DNA of 64,000 nucleotides from Medakamo hakoo (taxonomy: Eukaryota > Chlorophyta > Trebouxiophyceae > Coccomyxaceae). The notes under the pieces are model-generated. The model was given only the letters and a program-made list of their open reading frames with translations. It was not told the origin of the DNA and did not search any database. The position numbers and the translations under genes were made by a program. This document shows positions 33,640 to 44,171 of this stretch, in pieces. The stretch lies in contig CP089453.1 in the NCBI GenBank assembly GCA_026636295.1, positions 186,001-250,000 on the forward strand. Reading direction: 5' to 3'. Numbering within the stretch: the first letter of the stretch is position 1; each line of letters starts with the position of its first letter.

Positions 33640-34304
33640 ATGGTGCGTTTTTGATGGGAAAGCGCGAGCGAGCGATCCCATTGCTCAGCCGTGCCGGGCC
33701 TACCGGCCGCCTTTTTGATGCCCGGTCTTTCGTCAATGGCAGGTGAAGCATCTGTTGTAGGCGTGCCAGCAGTGTCAGCTGGTAAAAGACGCGTTTCTTG
33801 CGCTGGAGGGCGTTGCTTTTGGTTTCCTGCGCCTGTCCGCCTTCTCTCTCTCCTGCCTCACTGATAGACCCCTCCCCCCCCCTCCCCCACATCCACCCAA
33901 CACCACCCACGCAGGCCACCAAGCCCTCGACAAAAACCGGCGCCGCCCCGGAAGTCACGCCCGCCGACCAGGCGTCCATCAACGAGTTTAATCGCACTTT
34001 CCAAAAGCGGAAAGAGCTGGGCGTGCGCCAGGCGGAAGGCGCCAAGCTGCGCGCAAACTTGGAAGACGCGGAAGCGGAGGTGGGGCTGGGCGACCCGGAC
34101 GAGGCTGTCCGCATGGTGGTCGGCGAGTGTTTCATTCACTTGGACCAGGCGACGGCCGAGGCCCGCCTGGCGGCGGCGATGGAGGAGGCGGACGGCGAAG
34201 CGGCGGAAGTGGCGGCCGAGGTGGCGCGGGTGGAGGCCCGCATGGGCGAACTCAAGAAAGGGCTGTACGCCAAGTTTGGGTCGTCGATCAACCTGGAGGA
34301 GTGA
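33640..34304 (+). CDS. PFDN4: Prefoldin subunit 4
   Basis: The last exon 33915-34304 codes [19 protein letters not shown] and on, then [26 protein letters not shown] and a tail [16 protein letters not shown], which is diagnostic for prefoldin 4. The exon has no suitable ATG of its own. The only good start is the ATG at 33640-33642, followed at once by the donor GTGCGT, with a 272-base intron ending in CCCACGCAG. The first coding exon would then be just the start codon, and the protein 130 residues, the usual size. Prefoldin hands new actin and tubulin to the chaperonin CCT. The body is certain. The ATG-only exon is inferred. Confidence 0.9.
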
Positions 34305-34467
34305 GTGGAGGAGCAGGGCGGGGGAGGTGCGCAGACGCGGCGGTGTGTGTAGACGGGCGTGCGAGAGACGACAGGCAGCCTTTCTTCCAGGCCGCGCACT
34401 CAGGTTGTGGCACAGGCACACACACTCCACACCCCTGTTTCGTAGGCACAGCAAAGAATTACAAAAC

Positions 34468-35485
34468 ATGCCGTTTTCGCGCTACGTCGAGATCGGCCGT
34501 GTGGCCCTGATCAACTACGGCCCGGAAGCCGGCCAGCTCGTCGTCATCACGGATGTGGTCGACCAGAACCGGGTGCGTTTCCGTGGGGCGGGGGCGGGAC
34601 GTTTTGTTTCGTTCGGCCGCGCCGCTGCACGGCGGCGCCGCGCGGGTCTCCCCAGGTCTCCGCAGCGGCTGCGGACGCTTTGCCAGACCCGTCCTCCCGC
34701 ATTGAATGGGAGGCCCTGTGCCTAGAGCTCAGTGCCTATGAGTTTAGGCTGCGTCGCCGGCGCCTTGGGCGGTCCGTTTGCGTCTTTCTCCACCCCGCCG
34801 ATCTCTCAGCCGTCGTTGATGCGAGGGAGGCACGGACGAACTATCTCTCCGCGCTGCGCACACCCCTCGCCGGATGCTCCAGGCTAAGGCTTGAGACCTG
34901 GGCGCCGGTCTGCGGAAGTCTGGCGGGGAGCTGAAGCGTGGGCGCGCCCCAGGACGCGCGTCCGCCTGCCCACGGCCGTCGGCTGCGTCCGCCGTCAGGC
35001 CTCCCCGAACGGCCGCCCGGCCCTCCCACACCGACACTCACGCCCTCGCCACCGCCTCCACACCTGATGATGCAACAGGCCCTCGTCGACGCTCCCGGCC
35101 AGACCCGGCGCCAGGTCAACTTCAAGCGCCTGGCTCTGACCGACTTCAAGCTGGACGGCCTGCCGCGCGCCGCGAAAAAGACGGCGCTCGCCGCCGCGCT
35201 CAAGGAGTCGCAGGCCTTCGAGAAGTTCGCGGCGTCGTCCTGGGGCCAGAAGCTGGCCCGCCGGAAGGCCAAGGTGAGGCAGCTGGGTGGGAGGGACGGG
35301 AGGGTGCTGGGGCCGGGCGGGGGTGGTGACGGGGCTGGCGGGGTGCGAGCGATCGGGCGCGCCGACCTGCCCCCCCCCCCCCTCACCCCTCCTCCACCCC
35401 CCCCCCCCTCGACCAACAGGCCGCCATGTCCGACTTTGACCGTTACAAGGCCGCCGTCAAGAAGTCCAAGAAGGCGGCCAAGTGA
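34468..35485 (+). CDS. RPL14: 60S ribosomal protein eL14
   Basis: Exons 34468-34572, 35079-35273 and 35420-35485 give 121 residues. [19 protein letters not shown] and [10 protein letters not shown] join [20 protein letters not shown], exactly the eL14 core. The last exon is [21 protein letters not shown], a basic tail. eL14 is a structural protein of the large subunit. Intron 1 is 506 bases, the longest in the window, and intron 2 carries long C runs. It lies just downstream of prefoldin 4 on the same strand. Confidence 0.95.
34573..35078 (+). other. Long intron 1 of the eL14 gene
   Basis: A 506-base intron in a ribosomal protein gene, two to four times the local norm. Its composition in the middle is like coding DNA rather than pyrimidine-rich, and a frame at 34680-34934 is open. 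Ribosomal protein introns often carry snoRNAs. I looked for box C (TGATGA) and box D (CTGA) pairs. There is a TGATGA near 35065, right beside the acceptor, but no convincing pair. Nothing else is identified. Confidence 0.5.
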
Positions 35486-35684
35486 GCTCAGCTTCGTGTT
35501 TAGCTGCGTTTGCTTGTGTGGGCCGGGCGGGGCGCGAGAGAGGGCGGGGTTTTGTGTTGAGAGGCCTGGAGTCAAATTTTCCGAAAACAAAAAAACACGG
35601 GTCTCGAAAATCACAGGCAACACAACGCGCACGCACAGATAGGGGGGGGGGGGCGGACAAAAAAACACAGGCACTGATCCCGCC

Positions 35685-36746
35685 TCACGGGCTCTCGGGC
35701 TCGCCCTCCCCGCCACCCTCCCCACCACCACCACCGCCCTGTGCCTGCCCACCGCCGCCGCCCTCACCCTCGCTCGCTTGCTGCGCCCGCTTCACCAGCC
35801 TGATCACCCGCTCGTCCGCGTCCCCGCGCATGGCAGCGCTCAGGGCCGCGTGCTCTCCGCCCATCAGTTCCAGGACGGTGTGCCACAGCCCGCGGCCCGT
35901 CAGCGTTTTTCCGTCTGCGCGCTTCCCCTCGTCCGGGCTGTTGTGCGCGCGCGCGGCCAGGGCCAGCGCCGCGCTGCCCGCCGCCGGGAACCAGACGCCC
36001 GCCGCGCACTCTTCTGCCAGCTGGCCCGGCCGCCAGCCGCAGTACCCGTTGAGGAAGACAAAGTCGGAGGGGCGGGCGTCGCCCGCCCGCACGGCGCCGG
36101 GCGCCGCGTCCACGCCGCCGACGCGCACGCCCGGGATGACGGGCACGCTGCCCTCCAGGCCGGCGCAGTCGTGCAGGACGTGCAGGGACGACCGCTCCAC
36201 ATCGCCGCCCAGCATCAGCCGCGCGTCCGCAAACTCGGGGCACAGGGCTTCGACGCCGCCCACGTCGCCGAGCCGGAACTGCGTCGGCTTGCAGAGAATC
36301 AGCCCCGCCGACCCTTCCGGGCCGTGCTCGATGAGGAAGATGACGGCCTGGGAAAAGTAGGTCTGGGAGGACGCGAACATGAGCGGGTGGGCGACGAGCA
36401 GGCAGCCGCGCTCCGGGGCCGCCAGGGCGTGGGCCCAGAGCGCGTCGGGGCGCGGCGGCGGCGGCGCTTCCTGCGGCGCGCCGGCGGCGGACGCGGTCGT
36501 GGACGCGACGAGCGCCGCCCTGAACGCCCGCCAGTCCGTGTCGGCGCCGGCGAGCGGGAGTTTCAAGTCGGACGCGCCGGCGTCGTCGGACGGCGGCGTC
36601 GCGGCAGCGGCAGTGGGCGGGAGCGGCCGGGTTGGGCACGCGCGCACGCGCCGACGCAGCGCTGTCGGCGCACCCCCGCCGCCCGCGCCGCGCCCGGAGC
36701 CGCTGGGCCGGCCCGTTCCCGCGCGGGCGAGGGCTTGGGCGTGCAT
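35685..36746 (-). CDS. AlgH/UPF0301 (DUF179) family protein, probable plastid
   Basis: A single exon gives 353 residues from the ATG at 36746. An in-frame start at 36863 would add 39 residues that look like untranslated sequence. Residues 1-75 are basic and Ala/Pro-rich, as in a transit peptide. From about residue 110 the family core appears: CLLVAHPLMFASSQTYFSQ, VIFLIEHGPEGSAGLILCKPT, ARLMLGGDVE and FVFLNGYCGWRPGQLAEE. The last 35 residues are Gly/Glu-rich. The molecular role of the family is unknown, though it is common in bacteria and plastids. Confidence 0.88.
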   Translation of the reverse strand: MHAQALARAGTGRPSGSGRGAGGGGAPTALRRRVRACPTRPLPPTAAAATPPSDDAGASDLKLPLAGADTDWRAFRAALVASTTASAAGAPQEAPPPPRPDALWAHALAAPERGCLLVAHPLMFASSQTYFSQAVIFLIEHGPEGSAGLILCKPTQFRLGDVGGVEALCPEFADARLMLGGDVERSSLHVLHDCAGLEGSVPVIPGVRVGGVDAAPGAVRAGDARPSDFVFLNGYCGWRPGQLAEECAAGVWFPAAGSAALALAARAHNSPDEGKRADGKTLTGRGLWHTVLELMGGEHAALSAAMRGDADERVIRLVKRAQQASEGEGGGGGQAQGGGGGGEGGGEGEPESP

Positions 36747-36915
36747 GTCGCCTTGGGCGAGCGGAGTTTGGGAAAAATGCCCGGCGCAGGAGGCACCGGA
36801 AACGCGCGAAAAGGGTGGCGGAGCGGGGATGCAGCGTGTGTGTGTGTGCGCGTTTTGACCCACACCCCCCAGATTTTTGTTTCAACACTTGCCCTGTCCA
36901 CTAGTGGGCTCCCAT

Positions 36916-38296
36916 TCACGCCCCGCCCTCGCCGGGCAGGCCCCCCTCCATCCCGCCCCCACCCCCGCCCCCCCCTCCACCCCCATCCCCCACATGCCCG
37001 GCGCCCGCCCCCGCCAGCACGGACCGCACGGTTCCGCGGATCGCGTCGAAGAGCCGAGTCAGCGACGGCGCTGACAGGTGGCGGACCTGCGCCCCCGACG
37101 CGAGGGGGCGGCCGTCCTTGTCCGCCCCGCCCGTCGCCAGGTACAGGGTCAGCCCACCGCACTCGGCTGCGGCGGCGGCGGACGCGCGGGCAGCGGCCGC
37201 GGCGTCGTCGCCCGCCGCCGCGCCCGCGGCTGCCGCGGCTGCCGCGCAGTCTGGTCCAGTGACCGCGCACGACCGCTGGGGTTGGGGCCCGCCGTCCGGC
37301 GCGGCCGCAGCCGGAAAGGCCGGAGGCGGTGGGGACACGCACCGTGGCGCGCCCCGCCCCCCGCACGCGTCGCAGCCCAGGTCCGCCCAGCGCAGGCCGG
37401 CAAGCCTGCCCCGGTCGAACACGGCTTCGGCGGCCAAGGCCTCCACGGCGCCCACGCCCCCGCCCGTGGCGTCCGGGTCGGCGGACGCGACGACGCGCGG
37501 CGCGGACCGGATGGAGTCTTGTGTATTTCTCAAGGCGCGCGTTGTGAAAGTGAGAGAGAGGGAGATGGGGGAGAGGGGAGGACAGGGGGTGGGGCGGCAT
37601 GTAGGGAGCAACACAGGCACGCACCTCTCGCTCCCCTCCTTCCATCTCCCCTCCCTCCCTCTGTCCTCCCTCTCTCACCGCGGAACAGGACTGCCGTCAC
37701 AAGCGGCGGCGCCGACGGCGGGACGGCCGCAAACAGGGCGCGCATCTGTGGGTGTGTGGGGAGAGGCTGAGGCCGCACTGCGACCCACTCTGCTGCCTCC
37801 CCGCCCCCTCCCCCCTCCCCCGAGGGAGCCCCCCACCCCACCCGCCGGCCAAAAAACCCGCCGCCCTCACCTCGCTGGAGTTGAAGCGCAGCGCCGCCAC
37901 CGTGTCCACCCTGACCTGAAACGCCGCGTACACCGCGCCGGCCCCCACCAAAAACGCCCGGTCGGATGCGGCGCTGCCGTTGAAGCCTGGCGACGTGCGG
38001 CAGGGGAGGAGGGCCGCGCCCGGGGCGCCGCCGCCCGCGCCCGCGCCCGTCGCCGGCCCCCACTCGGCCGGCGGGCCGCCGGGCCAAAAGGCGACCCCCA
38101 CATAAAAGCCGCGGCCTTTGGACGCGGACCCGGGCGGGGCGCACGGGTCGTACCGGCCCAGGCGGGCCCAGGCGGGCGCGGGCGCGGGCGGCGTGGACGG
38201 CGTGGGCGCGGTGGTCGCCTGGGCGCGCACGGCAGACACGAGCGCCGCCAGGGCCGCCAGGGCCGCGGCGGCGGCGGCGCCGGGGCCGGGCCGCAT
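36916..38296 (-). CDS. Unknown secreted or lumenal protein
   Basis: My model has minus-strand exons 38296-37871, 37745-37679 and 37517-36916, giving 364 residues. Residues 1-25 are a signal peptide ([19 protein letters not shown] then VSAVRAQA). The body includes YDPCAPPGSASKGRGFYVGV, then LLPCRTSPGFNGSAASDRAF, VDTVAALRFNSSE and LRWADLGCDACGG, with several Cys pairs and N-glycosylation sites. The third exon has FDRGRLAGLRWADLGC and a Gly run before the stop. The acceptor of exon 3 is an unusual ACAAG, chosen because it keeps frame, so that boundary is uncertain. No family is recognised. Confidence 0.6.
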
Positions 38297-38445
38297 CGGG
38301 CTGGGTGCGACGAGAGGGCGGGACCGGGTGCGCGCCCCCTCGCCCCGGCTTTGTGTGTGTGGCGTTGTGAAAAACGCGCGCCCGTTTTTTTTTTCAGTTT
38401 CAAGCCCGCCACCCCGGCCCTCTCTTTTGCCCCCCCCCCCCTCAC

Positions 38446-39969
38446 TCACCGCCCGGCCGCGCCCAGCCCCAACAACATCTGGTTGCCGCCCGGCAGGTAG
38501 ACCACATTGCCCGACCGGGCCATCGTCGCCGCCACTTCCTTGGCCGCCTCGATGCGGCGCAGCTCGATGAGCCCGCCGCCCGCCGCGCGCGTCGCGTCCG
38601 AAATGAGGCGCGCCGACTGCGCTTCGCCCTCTGCCCGGATGACGGCCGCCTTGCGCTCCTGGTCCGCGCGCATGACGACGAAGCGGGCGCGCTCCGCCTC
38701 CTGTTGGGCGACCTGCTTGGATTCCACGGCTTTCGTAAACTAGGGGGGGGGGGGGGGGGGGGGGGCGTGTGTGGGGGAGGGGTGAGGGGCGTGAGGGCTG
38801 TTCCGAGTCGCTCCCCAGTCCCATTCCGCCGCCCTCCACACCTCCTCCCCCCCCCCCCAAAAAAAAACACCACGCCACGCTCGCACCTCCGTCCCAAAGC
38901 TCAGGTGCGTGATGGCGATGTCGTCCACCAAGATGTTGAACTCCTTGGCGCGCGCCGTCATGGCCGCCCGCACCGCCTTGCTGACCGCGTCACGCTGGGT
39001 CAGCAGCTGTTCCGCGTTGTACTGTGCCACGACGCTCTTCAGGACCTCGTTGCCGATGGACGGCAGGACGCGCTCGTCCCAGTCCGTGCCCAGGGATTTG
39101 AAGATGGACGGCAGGGCGTTGACGTCGGGCTTGGACAGGACGCGGAGGGAGATGTTGACCATTTGGAGGTCTGAGACGGGTGCGGCGAACAAGGTGGGGC
39201 GGGGGAGGAGGGTTGAGTGGTTTTTCGTGGAAGCGAGGGACGTGGAGCGGGTGCGTGCGTAGCGTTGTTTTTCCCTCTCCTCCCGTCTACTCCTCTTACC
39301 ATTCGTGCCCGTCACCGAGGATATGGTGCGGGGACGAGTCCGGATGTCCATGACGTGCGGCGTCTGTGTTGAGGGCGGGCGAGGAAGGGCGGGCGGACGC
39401 GTGAGAAACAAACAGATCGGACGTCGCTGGCCAGGCCGGAGGGAGGGTGCTGGACGCGAGAAAAAGGAGCACACGCCGCGTCTGCCCCTCCCCCCTCCCC
39501 TCACTGACCTGGACCCAGGGGATGCGGATGTGGGTGCCTTCACCCACGGGTTCGGGCCGGATGCCCGACAGGCGGTCGTACATGACGGCGCGCTCCCCGC
39601 CGTCGACTGAGAGGGGTTGGTGGGTGAATGGGGGGTGGCGTGAGTGAAAGCCGCGGCGGGATGGGGGTGTTCCAGCCACTTCAGGCCTGCACCGCACCCA
39701 CAGCGGCGCTGTGTGGCATGTCAGGCAGCCAGGTGGAGCGGCGGATTGGAGTGGAGAGGCGCCAGGAGTGCACAAGCGCGCACGCAAGGCGTGCGGCGCT
39801 GGCGGGCGCGTCGGGCCGAATGCCCCCCCCCTCAACCCACAAAAAACGCACCCGTGTACAGGGCGCCCTGAATGATAGACCCGCCCACGCCCAGGCCGAT
39901 GGCCCAGGCGGCGAGTTTGCTGAGCGCGTTGGCGACAGCCGCCGCGGCCTGCGGGCTGGGGGACGCCAT
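38446..39969 (-). CDS. PHB1: Prohibitin 1
   Basis: Minus-strand exons 39969-39852, 39606-39509, 39363-39300, 39170-38887 and 38739-38446 give 285 residues, the normal size. An N-terminal membrane segment ([19 protein letters not shown]) leads into the SPFH/PHB domain: [16 protein letters not shown], then [26 protein letters not shown] and [20 protein letters not shown]. The C-terminal coil has [23 protein letters not shown]1 forms ring complexes with PHB2 in the inner mitochondrial membrane. Intron 4 ends in a run of 23 C on the coding strand. The stop codon lies within a perfect donor-like GGTGAGTGAG. Confidence 0.94.
38743..38765. repeat. 23-base G homopolymer at a prohibitin 3' splice site
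   Basis: An uninterrupted run of 23 G on the plus strand is a run of C on the coding strand, directly before the TAG acceptor of prohibitin exon 5. It takes the place of the pyrimidine tract. Confidence 0.95.
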
Positions 39970-40287
39970 CCTTGTGTCTGTGCGCGGGCGTCGTCGTGCT
40001 TGCAGGAGTGAGGCAGCGGAGCGGCCAGCTCCGCCACTCTGCTTTTTTTCCCTCTGGTGCGGCCCCAGGAGAGTTGGCCCCATTCCACGAGTGCTCGTCC
40101 ACGCACCGCGGCCGAGTGCGCCAGCCCGCCAGCCACCCGCCCACGCATAGGCCGCCCCCACGACACGACGTGGCAGCGCCCGTTTCTTCGTCCGTTCACC
40201 GGCCGTCGGCCATTGCCTCGCCGCCCTCTTTTTTCCGCCGCTCCAGAGGAGCATACGACTCGGCACCACTAGGCGCCGCTGGCAGCG
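39970..40287. promoter_or_regulatory. Divergent promoter region, prohibitin / SnRK1 beta
   Basis: These 318 bases separate the prohibitin ATG (minus) from the SnRK1 beta ATG (plus). No TATA box or clear element is visible, and there are several short T and A runs. Shared control of both genes is an inference from spacing. Confidence 0.5.
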
Positions 40288-40674
40288 ATGGTATGAGAGT
40301 TCCGGGCTTGTGTGGGGAAAGGGTTGGCGATGGATAGAAGGCCGCACACTCGCGCGCGGCGGAACGAAGAAAACGCACACGCACTCCGGTCAACCCACGG
40401 CCAACCCCGCCTCCCGCCCCATGCCCTCTCCACCCATCCCACCCGCCCGCCTCCCTCCTCCCTCGCCGCCACCCACACCCACCAGGGTAACGTTAACACC
40501 CGGCGATCCGCGGACGCGGGCGAGGGCGGCATGCACGACGCGTACGCCGCCGCCGCGCACCACGCCGCCCGCCCGCCCGCCCCGCCGTCGCCGCCGCCGT
40601 CCGTCCCCGGCTCGCCGCTGACCTACAGCCCGCAGGTCGGCATGGCGCCGCCGCCCGCTGCGGCGGCCGCGACT

Positions 40675-40706
<32 letters not shown>

Positions 40707-41502
40707 TGCCGCTGCGGCCGCCGCCGCCGCCACCGCGCCCGGCCCCGAGTTTGCGACGGGCTCCGCCGGCTGGCCCGTCCCGGGCACGACTCCCGGCACG
40801 CCGCCCGCCCCGCCGCTCGTCCCCACCGTCCTGACCTGGGCCCACGGCGGCAGCTCCGTGGCGGTCGAAGGCTCGTACGACGGCTGGACCAGCCGCACGC
40901 CCCTGGCCCGCACGGGCAAGGACTGGACCGTGCTCAAAATGCTGCCACCTGGCGTGCACCAGTACAAGTTCGTCGTCGACGGCGCGTGGCGGTACGCGCC
41001 GGACGCGCCCGCCGCCTATGACGACGCGGGCAACGTGAACAATGTGGTGGAGGTGCGGGAGTATGGCGCCGACGCCCTGGCGGGCCTGGCGCCCTTCGAC
41101 CCGCCGCCGTCGCCGCCGGCGTCGTACGACTGCCCGCCGCCGCTCGCCGACGACTTTGCCAAGGACCCGCCGCCCGCGCCCGCACACTTGCAGCTCACCC
41201 TGCTGAACGTGCCGCAGGCGGCCCTGGACGCGGCGGCCGCGGCGGCGGCCGCGGGCGCGGGTGGTGGCGGGGGCAACCCTTCCACCCCGCCCGCGCCCGG
41301 CGCGCCGCCGGCCCTGCCCCCGCCGCCGCCCTGCCTCCCCCGCCCGCTGCACGTCGTCCTCAATCACGTGTACACGCAACGGTCCGGCGTGAGTGGGGGC
41401 GGCGGCGGCGGCGGCGCGGGCGCGACGCCCGTCGTCGTCGGCACCACCCACCGCCACGGCGCCAAGTACGTGACGACGGTTCTATACACGCCACGGACTT
41501 GA
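40288..41502 (+). CDS. SnRK1/AMPK beta subunit (AKINbeta)
   Basis: The large exon 40486-41502 starts GNVNTRRSAD right after a CAG acceptor. The ATG at 40288-40290 is followed at once by a GTATGA donor, so exon 1 codes only Met and the protein starts MGNVN, the N-myristoylation start of plant beta subunits. The product has 339 residues. Residues about 45-85 hold an Ala run and SPLTYSPQVG. The CBM48 glycogen-binding domain (about 113-188) has LTWAHGGSSVAVEGSYDGW and LPPGVHQYKFVVDGAWRY. The ASC domain (about 224-339) has HLQLTLLNVPQA, HVVLNHVYTQRSG and THRHGAKYVTTVLY. It scaffolds the energy-sensing SnRK1 kinase. Both inserts between domains are Ala/Gly/Pro-rich. Confidence 0.93.
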
Positions 41503-41600
41503 ATGAATGTGTGAGGGGGAGGGGAGGTGAGGAGGAGGGGGAGGGGGGCGGTTGTGTTTGTTTCTTTTTTTTGTGTTGCACCACACTCCTGGCGCGCCCC

Positions 41601-43735
41601 TCACGCCCCTGTCGCCGCGGCTTTCGCGCCCTCCACCAGCCGCGCGCGCGCGGCCGCCACCAGGCCGCCGTCCCGCTTCAGCCGGACGACGGGCCCCGCC
41701 GCTTCCCGCCCGGGTTGCGGGCCGCCGAGGGACACGACTTCCGGGACCGTGGACGCCAGCGAGGACACGAGCGAGGCGGCGGTGACGGCTGCGAGGCCGT
41801 GGCCGCGCCCGCCGCCACCACCCCCGCCCGGAAACGCGGCCGCGGGTCCGCCCGCCCCCCCGCCCGCGGGCACGGCCAGCGGCACGCCCAGCGACCGGGC
41901 CAAGTCGGCTTCCACCGCGGCCCGCGGGCGGACGCCCGGCGCGGGCGGGGGCCCAAACCCGGCGCGCAGGGCGTCGAACGCGGGCGGGAGGAGGGTCGCC
42001 GCCTGCGCGGCCGCGCGCGCGGCCGCGGCGGTGGGGCAGGCCGCCGCCTGGGCGGCGGCGCGGTGGACGGCGGCCGTGCGCAGGGCGGCCATGGAGATGG
42101 GCAGCGTGCCGGCGGCGGCGGCGGCGGCGGTGGCGGGGCCCAGGGCCGCGAGCACGGCCGCGTCTGTGTCACCGGCGCCTCGCCCGTCCTTTTCCTGCGG
42201 CGGCGGCGGCGGCGGCGGCGCGGCCGCCGGAAACAGGCGCTGCCGCGCCCGGGACCGGGCGCCACTGCCCGGCACGAGCCCGCCACTGCCGGGCGTGGGG
42301 CCGGGCGGCGGCGAGGCCAGGACACCCGCCGCCGCGGCGCCCAGCGGGGAGGCGGGCACGCGGCCGGGCGGCAGCGGCGGCGGGCGCGCGGGCGGCAGCT
42401 CGGCCGCCGAGAGCGTCGGCGGGGCGGGCGGGCAGTCGGGCGGCGGCGGAGGCGAGGCGCCGCCGCCCCTCCCGGCCGCCGCGGCCGCCCCCCGGGCGGC
42501 CCGCCCCGCCGCTGCCGTCGCCGCCACGCGCAGGCGCCGCGCGAATTCCGTGCGCAGCGCGGCCGTGTCGCCTGGGCGGGCGAGCGGCGGGCGGGACGGA
42601 GATGGCTGAGACGATGAGGCGGACGGCGGCGCGGCGGCCGCGAACGTGTCGCCCGGCGCCGCTGCCGCCGCCCCTTCAGGCGCCAGAATCGTGATGGCCA
42701 GCCAGGCCGGGGCGGCGCCAGACGCGCCGCTGGGCGTGGCGGTCGCGTCGCCGCCGCGCTCGCTGCTGTGCGCGGGCGAGGGCGGCGCGCTGCCGGCGCG
42801 CCCGCCCGCCGCCGTCGCGGGCGGCGGCACGTACTCCAGCGCCAGCGCTTCCGGGTACACGGCCGCCAGCTGCAGCAGCGTCGACACCGAAAAGGACCGG
42901 CCCGTGCACTCTTCCACGCCGGCCTTGGCGCCGCCTTCAAACGTCAAGCGCCCGCCCCCGCGCGCGCGGTGGATGGACGACACGGCGAGCAGGGCGCCCC
43001 ACGCGTCGGCGAGGGCGGCGTAGGATGGTGGGAGGCCGTCCAAGTGGGTGGCGACGCGGCGGGAAGTGGTGGAGGGCGGGCGAGGGGGGAGGCCGGCGGC
43101 GCGCGTGCGAGCGGGCGTGGCGGCTGGTGGGGGAGGGGGCTGCGCGGCCGCGGCCGCCTCCCCGCCCGTCGACGGCCGGGGCACCAGCGGCGGCTTGCGC
43201 GGCGTCGCCGCCCGGCCCTTCGCACCCCCACCACCCCCACCACGAGCTGCAAGCAGCGGCCCGATGCCCGTCGCGGGCGTGGCGGAGAGCGAGGGCGGGA
43301 CGACGTACGGGACGCCGAGGAGTGAGGCGGTCGGCCGGCGGGACGGCGTGGGCGTGGGCGCGGGCGCCCGTTTCTTGGACGGCGTCGGGCCCGCCGGGCT
43401 CTTGCCCGTCCCTCCCACGGCGGCAAGCAGGGCGACTCCCCGACGGGAGGAGGGCGAGGGCGAGGGGCGGGTGGAGCCTGTGTGTGTGTGTGTGTGTGTG
43501 TTTAAGGCGAGGCGGCGAGTGAGAGGCTGGTCAGCGTTCGTCCGTCAACCGACACTTTTGAACGTGCGTGCGGCGCGGCAAAAAAAAGTCTCCTCGCCAT
43601 CCCCCTCACACCTGCTAGCCCACCCGCCTGCACAGCCTCGGCGGGCGCTCGGTCGACGGCGGCTCTCTTGGTCGTGGAGGGCTGCTGGTCGTCGTCATCC
43701 AGGCTGGGCGCGGCGCGCTTGCGGACCTGTTGCAT
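41601..43735 (-). CDS. CDT1: CDT1 replication licensing factor
   Basis: Minus-strand exons 43735-43612 and 43477-41601 give 666 residues. The N-terminus MQQVRKRAAPSLDDDD is basic then acidic. The CDT1 domain (residues about 165-270) shows LPPSYAALADAWGALLA, then the FEGG..EECTGRSFSVSTLLQLAAVYPEAL pattern and PAWLAITIL, in the order seen in geminin-binding folds. The rest is Ala-rich with a probable C-terminal winged helix (about 475-665). CDT1 loads MCM2-7 onto origins with ORC and CDC6. I see no QxxxTxF-type PIP degron near the N-terminus. The 134-base intron ends in a CA repeat that runs into the acceptor. Confidence 0.85.
43480..43501. repeat. (TG)n/(CA)n repeat at the CDT1 acceptor
   Basis: About ten dinucleotide copies on the plus strand read as CACACA...CAG on the coding strand, so the last repeat unit supplies the acceptor CAG. 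Confidence 0.9.
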
Positions 43736-44171
43736 TTTTGATGGGAGAGCGAATTCGGGCCGGGGTTAGGCTTTACCATGCGCCGGAATGCGTGCAGGCC
43801 GCGCACCCAAAAACCCGCCCCACACACGCACCCGGTACGCCGACTTCATGGGGATGTCTACAGGAGTGCGAGTATCGTGCAGTTGGGCGATGGACGGCGC
43901 GCAGAGACGAGAGCGTTGTGTGAGAGCGCGAGCGCGCACGCTCCTGCGGGAAAACAAGACTGTCGAACCGGCTGCCCGACCAGCCCTCACAACATTCACC
44001 TCCTCTGCGTCTCTCAAAATCTCAACGAAAGCCGGACGATACATGACAAACAAACGACACTCCCTCACACCCAGGCGCACACGAAAAAGGAGACGGTCAG
44101 GTTGCGCCACTCTCTCTTTCCCCTCCCCCCGGAAAATTGTGTAACCACACCAAACAAAACGAAAGGAAACA
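43736..44171. other. Intergenic region between CDT1 and ATP/ADP translocase
   Basis: 436 bases between the CDT1 start and the translocase stop, both on the minus strand. It must hold the translocase 3' UTR and the CDT1 promoter. It is less GC-rich than its surroundings, with A-rich stretches around 44000-44100. Open frames exist on both strands but none resembles a protein family or has a convincing start context. Confidence 0.6.

Noticed and set aside
33798-33914. Upstream in-frame start for prefoldin 4 at 33798
   Set aside because: The sequence before 33915 is pyrimidine-rich and ends in a good CAG acceptor, so it is intron. The ATG at 33640 with a GTGCGT donor fits better.
36747-36863. 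Longer N-terminus for the AlgH-like protein
   Set aside because: The extra 39 residues (His/Thr/Cys-rich) look untranslated, while the ATG at 36746 starts a plausible transit peptide.
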